6,380 nt of DNA. Source: an uncultured bacterium. Lineage in GTDB: Bacteria; Bacillota; Clostridia; Lachnospirales; Lachnospiraceae. The notes under the pieces are model-generated. The model worked only from the letters and a program-made list of their open reading frames with translations, had not been told where the DNA came from and ran no database searches. Made by a program: the position numbers and the translations under genes. Position 1 is the stretch's first letter. Every line of letters begins with the position of its first letter. Shown piece after piece: positions 1 through 5,435 of the stretch. The DNA lies in the NCBI GenBank assembly GCA_946061355.1, contig CAMGRE010000137.1, positions 1 to 6,380 of the forward strand. Reading direction: 5' to 3'.

Positions 1-939
1 AATGAGCAGAAGATCATTGCTGATTTTACGCAGTATTTGAGCAATAAAGGTAAGATTCCCTTTCATGCTATTTCCGAAAATGCTGAAACGATTTTTACAA
101 TCATATTTGATATCTATAATAAAAATTGCAAATTAAATGAGGATATGTCTGATCATGAAAAGTTGCGATATTTTACTATTAATGTTGCATTGGCATCATT
201 GTTTTCCAAGACTTCTGCACCTTTTAAAATAGCAGAGTTTGGAAGCACACGGGGCATACTTAGCTATAATGTTGCGGAGATAGCAGGTAGATTTAATGAA
301 AACTCATTTCTGTGCCTGATAAGTGATGTTGTCGGCAATGACAGTGATAATATGTGTCTTGACAGAATACTTAATGCGACGAAGCTTCCGCAATTTTCCA
401 TGGTATTTTCTGATTATGACAAAACGAATCTTGCTGATAATACCTTTGACATAACATTAATAAACGGAGAGACTGATTTTATCATTCCCTATGATGTAAT
501 TAAGGAGGCCGAACGTATAACAAAGCCCGGTGGTATCATAATCTGTTGTTCGGCGGGAAATTGCTTATTAGAATCCACATTTAAGCTGATATACAGTCAA
601 AGGCAGGAATATCGCTGTGATGTAACGGATACAATTTTCATAGTTCAAAAATCCGGTGATTCTTGGGAGAGAGCAGACAGAAATGTACTTAATACTGTTC
701 CGGAACTGATTGAATGCATCCGTATTCAGCTTGAATCCGGTGATGATTTACAGGTATATAGAGGATTTGTAAAGAAAATTAATAAGTGTATTGACTATGC
801 TATCCTCACTTACAATATTGAAATGAAACTCAAGCTTATAGAGTTAAAGGAAGAGCTGCTTGACTATATGAACAATATTGGTAAGGGGTATGGGGACTAT
901 TATAAGGAAAAGATTAGGTCATATATTACATATTTTTAG
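1..939 (+). CDS. Class I SAM-dependent methyltransferase-like protein (5'-partial)
   Basis: The frame is open from the first base to a TAG stop, giving 312 visible residues. A TTG at 37 could be read as a start, but codons upstream of it are open and no ribosome binding site precedes it, so the gene most likely begins outside the window. Counting from base 1, residues 77-85 (IAEFGSTRG) match the glycine-rich SAM-binding loop of Rossmann-fold methyltransferases, residues 149-157 (FDITLINGE) fit the strand-4 acidic motif, and residues 171-181 (ERITKPGGIII) fit the post-motif 'L-KPGG' strand. The last roughly 90 residues look helical and charged. No signal peptide or membrane segment is visible, so it is probably cytoplasmic. 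The substrate is not evident. Position just upstream of flagellin suggests, without proving, a role in flagellar or surface glycan modification. The gene is clearly more AT-rich (about 34% GC in five sampled 60-base lines) than the rest of the window. The missing N-terminus may carry another domain. Confidence 0.72.
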   Translation, partial: NEQKIIADFTQYLSNKGKIPFHAISENAETIFTIIFDIYNKNCKLNEDMSDHEKLRYFTINVALASLFSKTSAPFKIAEFGSTRGILSYNVAEIAGRFNENSFLCLISDVVGNDSDNMCLDRILNATKLPQFSMVFSDYDKTNLADNTFDITLINGETDFIIPYDVIKEAERITKPGGIIICCSAGNCLLESTFKLIYSQRQEYRCDVTDTIFIVQKSGDSWERADRNVLNTVPELIECIRIQLESGDDLQVYRGFVKKINKCIDYAILTYNIEMKLKLIELKEELLDYMNNIGKGYGDYYKEKIRSYITYF

Positions 940-975
940 TGACTGATTTTTAGGTGAAAAAATTTATTTTATGCC

Positions 976-1002
976 TAAAGTTTTGGAAGAGTGTTCCGAT
1001 AT
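976..1002 (+). promoter_or_regulatory. Sigma-28 (SigD/FliA) promoter of the flagellin gene
   Basis: TAAA at 976-979 and CCGATAT at 996-1002 are separated by 16 bases. This matches the known motility-sigma consensus (TAAA, about 15-16 bases, then CCGATAT or GCCGATAA). Transcription would start near 1008-1010, giving a flagellin leader of about 118 nt. An A/T-rich stretch at 958-970 lies just upstream and may act as an UP-like element. The site explains late-class, SigD-dependent expression of flagellin. No clear terminator separates it from the preceding methyltransferase-like gene. Confidence 0.9.
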
Positions 1003-1008
1003 ATAAGA

Positions 1009-1029
1009 TAAGTAAAACAAAATTACTTA
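1009..1029 (+). promoter_or_regulatory. Stem-loop at the predicted 5' end of the flagellin mRNA
   Basis: TAAGTAA (1009-1015) is the exact reverse complement of TTACTTA (1023-1029), with a 7-nt A-rich loop. The stem begins almost at the start point predicted from the sigma-28 promoter, so the transcript would begin in a hairpin. Stem-loops at mRNA 5' ends are known to slow 5'-end-dependent decay, as in E. coli ompA; that role here is inference. The stem is A/U-rich, so its stability is modest. Confidence 0.5.
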
Positions 1030-1033
1030 AAAC

Positions 1034-1120
1034 CCTGTGGCAGGAACCGACGGAGCGTACGGCCGGAGGAACCTGACACACCAACGAGCAGCAAGGATGC
1101 TGCCGTAAATTCAAGGAGGA
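1034..1120 (+). promoter_or_regulatory. Structured flagellin leader with candidate CsrA binding sites and the Shine-Dalgarno
   Basis: The leader holds seven GGA triplets (1043, 1052, 1065, 1068, 1095, 1115, 1118). The clearest site is a perfect hairpin: GCAGCA (1088-1093), loop AGGA (1094-1097), TGCTGC (1098-1103). Read across, it contains CAAGGATG, which fits the CsrA SELEX core CARGGAUG shown in a loop. A second CAAGGAGG (1112-1119) is the Shine-Dalgarno itself, 7 bases before the ATG. In Bacillus subtilis, CsrA binds two sites in the hag (flagellin) leader, one covering the Shine-Dalgarno, and FliW relieves this. The same two-site layout is seen here, with about 20 nt between GGA cores. 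TACG (1058-1061) can also pair with CGTA (1104-1107), closing a larger stem around the hairpin. CCTG/CAGG (1034-1037/1041-1044) is a further small hairpin. CsrA binding is inferred; csrA and fliW are not in the window. Confidence 0.72.
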
Positions 1121-1126
1121 AAAAAT

Positions 1127-2638
1127 ATGGTAGTACAACACAATCTTACAGCGATGAATTCCAACAGAATGTTGGGCGTAACCACAAGTGCACAGGCAAA
1201 GGCTACAGAGAAGCTCTCTTCCGGTTATAAGATCAACCGTGCAGCAGATGATGCAGCAGGTCTTTCCATTTCCGAGAAGATGAGAAAGCAGATCAGAGGT
1301 CTTTCTCAGGCATCTGACAACGCTGAGGATGGTATCTCCACAGTGCAGACAGCAGAAGGTGCTTTGACAGAAGTACACGATATGCTGCAGAGAATGAACG
1401 AGCTGGCAGTTAAGGCAGCGAACGGCACAAACTCTGAGTCTGACCGTGAAGCAATCCAGGCTGAGATCGATCAGCTGACCACTGAGATCGACCGTGTTGC
1501 TGAGACAACCAAGTTCAACGAGACTTACCTGTTAAAGGGTGATAAGGATGCTCCGAAAGGGACTTCTTACTCTTATGTCAACTATACGACATCGACGGCA
1601 GGAACGGCTGTATTTAGCAAAGATGAGGCGACAAACATCAGTCTGACATTCACGGCAGCAACAAAGGGTAGCGAAAAAACAAGTGCAGCAAATATGGATG
1701 ACCAGAATGAGCTGATCAAGGCTCTCCGTGACAGCGGTGTAAGCATTACGGTAAGAAGCGAGTGGGATGCTAGTGCCGGTGAGGCAAAGACAACGACATA
1801 TGCTTTGCAGCTGAACGGTGGCGCGGCAGAGAACTTCAAGGTTACCACTAAGAGCGCAGCTGTTGATGATGACGACAAGGTTACCTTTGAGATCTTCAAT
1901 AACGCAGGAACCAAGTTGGCAGAGATTGAGGCGGGTGGTTTTGGAGAAGAAGCTACAGATGAGTACGATTACAATAAGACCATCACAATGAATGCAACGA
2001 AGGTTACCGCAAGCTTTGCAGCGGAACATGAAGCAGCTTACTATGACAGAGATGGCAATAAGGTTTCTACAAACGCTCTGGACAACTACTTCACAACGGT
2101 TTACGAAGGCAAGACCAATACAACCGGTACACGGTCCGTACTTGCTGACGCAGCGAAGGTATATGACGCTGTCGGCAATGAGACAGCGTTAAAGACAACT
2201 CACATTGCATACAGCCGTGATAAGGTTGGCGCTCTGAAGGTTGGTCTGCATGTAGGTGCTGACGCTACAGCTAACAACCAGATCACGATGACGATCGAGT
2301 CCATGAGCTCTAAGGGACTTGGTATCACCGGTCTGAAGGTTGACGGCACAGACGACAGCAATGCACTTGACGCAATCGACAAGATCAAAGAGGCGATCCA
2401 GAAGGTATCCAGTCAGAGATCTCAGCTCGGTGCAGTTCAGAACAGATTGGATCACACCATTAACAACCTGGATAACGTTGTTGAGAATACCACAGCCGCT
2501 GAAAGCCAGATCCGTGATACTGATATGGCTGAGACGATGGTTGAGTACTCCAAGAACAATATCCTTCAGCAGGCTGGACAGTCTATGCTCGCACAGGCTA
2601 ATCAGTCGAACCAGGGTGTTCTTAGCTTACTTGGCTAA
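1127..2638 (+). CDS. fliC: Flagellin, filament structural protein
   Basis: This is the subunit of the flagellar filament, exported unfolded through the flagellar type III system and polymerised outside the cell. The product is 503 residues. The ATG at 1127 is fixed by AAGGAGG at 1113-1119. Residues 1-138 form the conserved D0/D1 N-terminal helices, with hallmark stretches such as KLSSGYKINRAADDAAGLSIS (29-49) and LQRMNELAVKAANGTNS (87-103). Residues 411-503 form the C-terminal D1/D0 part, ending QANQSNQGVLSLLG. Residues 139-410 are the variable, surface-exposed part, rich in Ser, Thr, Ala and Asp and unlike any domain I can name. The residues that make the Salmonella FliC TLR5 contact (Arg90, Leu94, Glu114) have counterparts Arg89, Leu93 and Glu113. 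Expression is expected from the sigma-28 promoter, with CsrA-type translational control. A strong terminator follows. As in this family generally, there is no cleavable signal peptide. The gene could equally be called hag or flaA. Confidence 0.98.
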   Translation: MVVQHNLTAMNSNRMLGVTTSAQAKATEKLSSGYKINRAADDAAGLSISEKMRKQIRGLSQASDNAEDGISTVQTAEGALTEVHDMLQRMNELAVKAANGTNSESDREAIQAEIDQLTTEIDRVAETTKFNETYLLKGDKDAPKGTSYSYVNYTTSTAGTAVFSKDEATNISLTFTAATKGSEKTSAANMDDQNELIKALRDSGVSITVRSEWDASAGEAKTTTYALQLNGGAAENFKVTTKSAAVDDDDKVTFEIFNNAGTKLAEIEAGGFGEEATDEYDYNKTITMNATKVTASFAAEHEAAYYDRDGNKVSTNALDNYFTTVYEGKTNTTGTRSVLADAAKVYDAVGNETALKTTHIAYSRDKVGALKVGLHVGADATANNQITMTIESMSSKGLGITGLKVDGTDDSNALDAIDKIKEAIQKVSSQRSQLGAVQNRLDHTINNLDNVVENTTAAESQIRDTDMAETMVEYSKNNILQQAGQSMLAQANQSNQGVLSLLG

Positions 2639-2666
2639 TCGATATCGCTGTAGACAACGCAATTGC

Positions 2667-2699
2667 AAAGGGACCAGTTTCACTGGTCCCTTTCTTTGT
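2667..2699 (+). terminator. Rho-independent terminator after flagellin
   Basis: AAAGGGACCAG (2667-2677) pairs perfectly with CTGGTCCCTTT (2683-2693); an extra T-A pair leaves a 3-nt TTC loop. A T-rich tail (CTTTGT) follows. The tail is interrupted, so some read-through into the glycosyltransferase gene 45 bases further on is plausible. This would give much more flagellin mRNA than enzyme mRNA. Confidence 0.92.
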
Positions 2700-2722
2700 A
2701 TCTTAGATTTAAAAATACCTAA

Positions 2723-2728
2723 AAGGAG
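2723..2728 (+). promoter_or_regulatory. Ribosome binding site fixing the glycosyltransferase start
   Basis: AAGGAG lies 10 bases before the ATG at 2739. The same frame is open far upstream, through the flagellin gene and the terminator, so this site is what separates the real gene from its accidental upstream extension. I see no convincing promoter between the terminator and this site. Confidence 0.85.
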
Positions 2729-2738
2729 TTATATCATC

Positions 2739-4910
2739 ATGAAGGATAGTTCCATTCTGTTATCAATATCCATGCTGATCTCCGGCAGACCGGAGATGGA
2801 GAAGAGCCTGGAATCTCTGCGAAAGCTTACCGGGGCGATCCCGTGTGAGATCATTCTGGTGGACACAGGTTGCAGCCCGCAGTACCGTGCTCTGGCGGAG
2901 CGGTATACGGATCAGATTTATGATTTCAAATGGTGCGGCGACTTCGCAGCGGCCCGTAATGTGGGACTGCATGCCGCTAAAGGAGAGTGGTTTCTCTATC
3001 TGGATGATGACGAGTGGTTTGAGGATACGCAGGGGATCATAGAGTTCTTCCGTTCCGGAGAATACCGGAACTATAATAGCGCCGCCTATATGGTGCGGAA
3101 CTATTCTAACAGGCAAGGTACAATCTATGAGGAAGCGCCGGTATTCCGTATGGCAAAGCTGACATCGGAAACAGCTTTCTGTGGAAAGATACACGAGTCT
3201 CTATATCCCTATCTTTTGCCGCAGAAGTATCTCGCCGATTATGCACATCATTATGGGTATGTCTTTGAGGATGAGACTGCAAAGCGCAAACATGCCGAGC
3301 GTAATATCAGGCCTCTTCATGAGATGATGGAACAGGAACCGGGGGAGCCTAAATGGGCAGCCCAGCTGGCGCAGGAATATATGTGCGTTCATATGTATCG
3401 GGATGTGGTTGAGACCTGCGAGAAGGGACTGAGGCAGTGGGATCGTGAGAAGACCAGGAATGCATATATTCAGCCGCTGATCGGTGCGATGCATGGTTTT
3501 ATTCTGCTTGCGCTGGAACGACTGAAGGAATATGAGGAGGAGGAGCAAAAACTCGCGGAAGCATTTGACGAGCCGGATATGACAGAGGCCACACAGGCAT
3601 TTTTCCATTATTGCGGTTTCAGAATGTACGGGCTGGCAGGTCAGGATGAGAAGTGCGGGCAGCACGTGGCAGCATATCTCGACTGTTACGATCGGATGAA
3701 GGATATTCCGCTCGAGGTTGCGAGTCAGACGGATCTGGTGGCGTCGAGTGTGTTTCAGAGAAGGACGATGTTTCCGGGGCTGTTTATGATCATGGGTTCA
3801 TTGATCCGGATGCAAGATACAGAGTTGACAGAGAGGGCATTTTATGCCATTGACTGGTCTGACAGACGGATGCTTCAGCAGTTGGAGGAGGAAAAGAAGC
3901 TGGTGGATGCCTGCTGCAGTACTCCGTATGATCCGTTGTGGGTCAAACTGTTACAGACGCTGGTTTCCAGAGAGGACGGCATCAAGGAGATGTACATTGC
4001 TTTTCTTGAGACGGAGATTGCCTATAAGAAAGACAATGAAACGGAGAAATTATCCCGCCTGCACCGTCTGGTTGCAGAGCTGGAATATGACCATAAGTAT
4101 ATATTATATACCAGAATCCTTTGGGCGGTAGAAAACCCTGATATAACTTCGGACGAAGAGCGCAGACAGACCGCCACAGAGTTGTTTGCACAGTTATTTG
4201 CCAATCATGGAAATGAACTCTTCGACATTAAGACAGAAGTCTGGAAGGTTGCAGAGACTCTGGAGATTCCTCTTGAACCGATGTTCCTGCAGGTGGAATA
4301 CCGTGTCTGGAAGAGGGCGCTGGAGAGCTGGCTAATCGGCGCTTCGCTGGAGGAGATCGAGCGGTGGGACAACAGGCTTTCCTCATGGAAGACAGTAGCT
4401 GATATCCGCTATGATATCTTTGCTCTCAGATGTCTGGAAGGGCGGCTGCGGCATTGCGAACAGTCATTGCCTGCGATCGCGCAGGTGGAAACGCAGCTGT
4501 GGCAATACCGGGATGCGGTGCTTTCATTTTACGGGCCGTATTATACGGAACTTGCTTTTGACAAGATGACAATGATGCTGCCTGACGAGGTTCAGCTGGC
4601 GTTGGGACTGCAGGAATTGGAACAGGCGCGAAAGAACGGCACGGATCAGGATGTGATCCGGGCGCTTCGTGAGCTGACGGATGTCTATCCGACACTGAAT
4701 CAGACAATTGCTTTCTATACGAAGCTTTTCCGCCGGGAGGTAAAGGACCGCAATGCCGAAATGCAGAAACTTGCCGGGACTCTTAAGGACAAAGTTCGTC
4801 AGCTGATTGCAGCCGGCAGTTACGCGGAAGCCAAAGCGATCATTGCCCAGCTGGAGCAGTTTATTCCGGGGGATGAGGAACTGCGGGAGATGAAACAGAG
4901 TCTGGAATGA
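2739..4910 (+). CDS. Family 2 glycosyltransferase with long TPR-like helical C-terminus, probable flagellin glycosyltransferase
   Basis: The 723-residue product starts with a GT-A type family-2 domain. ISMLISGRPE (10-19) opens the first strand, and EIILVDTGC (37-45) is the nucleotide-sugar-binding strand. W65 with GDFAAARNVGL (67-77) is the usual 'W..DF..ARN' segment. LDDDEW (88-93) carries the DxD metal and sugar-phosphate motif. CGKIHE (148-153) is the acceptor-side motif seen in SunS-like and related peptide or protein glycosyltransferases. From about residue 200 the protein is helical and rich in Glu, Leu and Arg. It has TPR-like units near 205-236 and in the last 60 residues (AAGSYAEAKAIIAQLEQFIP). 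Such a tail usually binds the protein acceptor. No signal peptide or membrane helix is seen, so it should act in the cytoplasm before flagellin export. The gene is immediately downstream of flagellin, as is the family-2 enzyme that glycosylates flagellin in Clostridioides difficile. The transferred sugar cannot be told. Enzyme class is secure; flagellin as acceptor is inference. Confidence 0.88.
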   Translation: MKDSSILLSISMLISGRPEMEKSLESLRKLTGAIPCEIILVDTGCSPQYRALAERYTDQIYDFKWCGDFAAARNVGLHAAKGEWFLYLDDDEWFEDTQGIIEFFRSGEYRNYNSAAYMVRNYSNRQGTIYEEAPVFRMAKLTSETAFCGKIHESLYPYLLPQKYLADYAHHYGYVFEDETAKRKHAERNIRPLHEMMEQEPGEPKWAAQLAQEYMCVHMYRDVVETCEKGLRQWDREKTRNAYIQPLIGAMHGFILLALERLKEYEEEEQKLAEAFDEPDMTEATQAFFHYCGFRMYGLAGQDEKCGQHVAAYLDCYDRMKDIPLEVASQTDLVASSVFQRRTMFPGLFMIMGSLIRMQDTELTERAFYAIDWSDRRMLQQLEEEKKLVDACCSTPYDPLWVKLLQTLVSREDGIKEMYIAFLETEIAYKKDNETEKLSRLHRLVAELEYDHKYILYTRILWAVENPDITSDEERRQTATELFAQLFANHGNELFDIKTEVWKVAETLEIPLEPMFLQVEYRVWKRALESWLIGASLEEIERWDNRLSSWKTVADIRYDIFALRCLEGRLRHCEQSLPAIAQVETQLWQYRDAVLSFYGPYYTELAFDKMTMMLPDEVQLALGLQELEQARKNGTDQDVIRALRELTDVYPTLNQTIAFYTKLFRREVKDRNAEMQKLAGTLKDKVRQLIAAGSYAEAKAIIAQLEQFIPGDEELREMKQSLE

Positions 4911-4994
4911 TCGTGTGCGGCAGAAAACAGACCATGATGTCATGCTTTGTCCCATGCGAATATGCTTGCGCCGTGGAGTAGAATTTAGAATAAA

Positions 4995-5015
4995 CGAAAT
5001 TTCGAAAAAATTTCG
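4995..5015. promoter_or_regulatory. Dyad-symmetric element, candidate operator of the HTH-glf unit
   Basis: CGAAATTT (4995-5002) and AAATTTCG (5008-5015) form a perfect 8-bp inverted repeat around a 5-bp centre. Within it, CGAAATTTCG (4995-5004) is itself palindromic, and AAATTTCG recurs 11 bp apart, close to one helical turn. Copies of GAATTTA flank the element (4981-4987 and 5016-5022). It lies about 32-52 bases upstream of the -10 hexamer of the next gene, where a regulator could bind. Autoregulation by the Xre protein encoded just downstream is a natural guess. A terminator role is unlikely because the stem is A/T-rich and no T-tract follows. Confidence 0.5.
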
Positions 5016-5043
5016 GAATTTACTGGCGTATTAGCTCAAAATC

Positions 5044-5052
5044 TGCTATAGT
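5044..5052 (+). promoter_or_regulatory. Extended -10 promoter for the HTH-glf unit
   Basis: TGC followed by TATAGT (5047-5052) fits the extended -10 pattern TGnTATAAT with one mismatch. No good -35 hexamer stands 16-18 bases upstream, where the sequence is around TGGCGT at 5024-5029. This is common for extended -10 promoters and for promoters needing an activator. The start point would fall near 5058-5060, leaving a leader of only about 17-19 nt. Confidence 0.6.
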
Positions 5053-5060
5053 GATTGCAA

Positions 5061-5067
5061 AGAGAGG
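5061..5067 (+). promoter_or_regulatory. Ribosome binding site deciding the HTH gene start
   Basis: AGAGAGG is 9 bases before the ATG at 5077, but only 3 bases before the ATG at 5071, and it abuts the TTG at 5068. The spacing favours 5077 as the true start. Confidence 0.7.
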
Positions 5068-5076
5068 TTGATGAAA

Positions 5077-5415
5077 ATGGAAGATAGAGCAAAGAAATTA
5101 AAAAAGGCAATTTTGGCAAAATTCAAGAGCGTGCGTCAGTTCTCCATCGAGATGGGAATTCCGTACAGTACATTGGTGACAGCGCTTGACCGCGGGATCG
5201 AAGGCATGGCATATGGGACAGTGATCCGTATGTGCGAGAGACTGGAGATCAATCCGGTGGACTTCACTCCGCTTGACAAGAATGTCCCGGTCAGCGAGCA
5301 GCTGCTGCAGAACCGCGTGATGCAGTATTATGTGCGTCTGAATGACACGGGCAAAGAGCGTATCCTCGAGCTGATGGATGATTTCGCACAGATTAAGAAA
5401 TATCATAAGAAGTAA
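5077..5415 (+). CDS. Small Xre-family helix-turn-helix regulator
   Basis: The product is 112 residues if started at 5077; in-frame starts at 5068 and 5071 would add two or three residues but lie too close to the ribosome binding site. Residues 4-62 form a Cro/C1-type HTH domain. SVRQFSIEMGIPYSTLVTALDRG (18-40) holds the two DNA-binding helices, and VIRMCERLEINPVDF (49-63) is the typical fourth helix and turn. The acidic and basic tail after residue 85 (LNDTGKERILELMDDF and a Lys-rich end) is common in short Firmicutes Xre proteins and may dimerise. There is no sensor domain, so any signal it senses is unknown. The gene is 20 bases from glf and likely shares its transcript. The dyad at 4995-5015 is a candidate binding site. 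It could be an autorepressor with glf as cargo, or regulate other loci. Confidence 0.88.
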   Translation: MEDRAKKLKKAILAKFKSVRQFSIEMGIPYSTLVTALDRGIEGMAYGTVIRMCERLEINPVDFTPLDKNVPVSEQLLQNRVMQYYVRLNDTGKERILELMDDFAQIKKYHKK

Positions 5416-5435
5416 AAGGGAGCAGGAACCGGACG

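Noticed and set aside
37..939. TTG at 37 as the true start of the methyltransferase-like gene
   Set aside because: The frame is open to the left edge and no Shine-Dalgarno precedes the TTG; a gene running in from outside explains it better.
1031..1126. Known riboswitch in the flagellin leader
   Set aside because: The leader is short and I recognise no riboswitch core; the GGA hairpins are better explained by a CsrA target.
950..1378. Minus-strand reading frames opposite the flagellin leader and flagellin
   Set aside because: They are Cys- and Leu-rich, resemble no family, and mirror the codon bias of the real + strand gene.
2340..2738. Upstream extension of the glycosyltransferase frame into the flagellin gene as a fusion or overlapping gene
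   Set aside because: The extension is an out-of-frame shadow of flagellin with basic, low-complexity composition, it runs through a terminator, and a good ribosome binding site marks the ATG at 2739.
4934..4957. Short palindromes around CATGATGTCATG and CATG copies as a terminator for the glycosyltransferase gene
   Set aside because: The stems are 4-5 bp and no T-tract follows, so a terminator is not supported.
5422..5431. GCAGGAACCG shared by the glf ribosome-binding region and the flagellin leader (1040-1049) as a common regulatory motif
   Set aside because: A shared 10-mer in 6.4 kb is expected by chance several times over. Both copies contain GGA, but no hairpin presents the one before glf.
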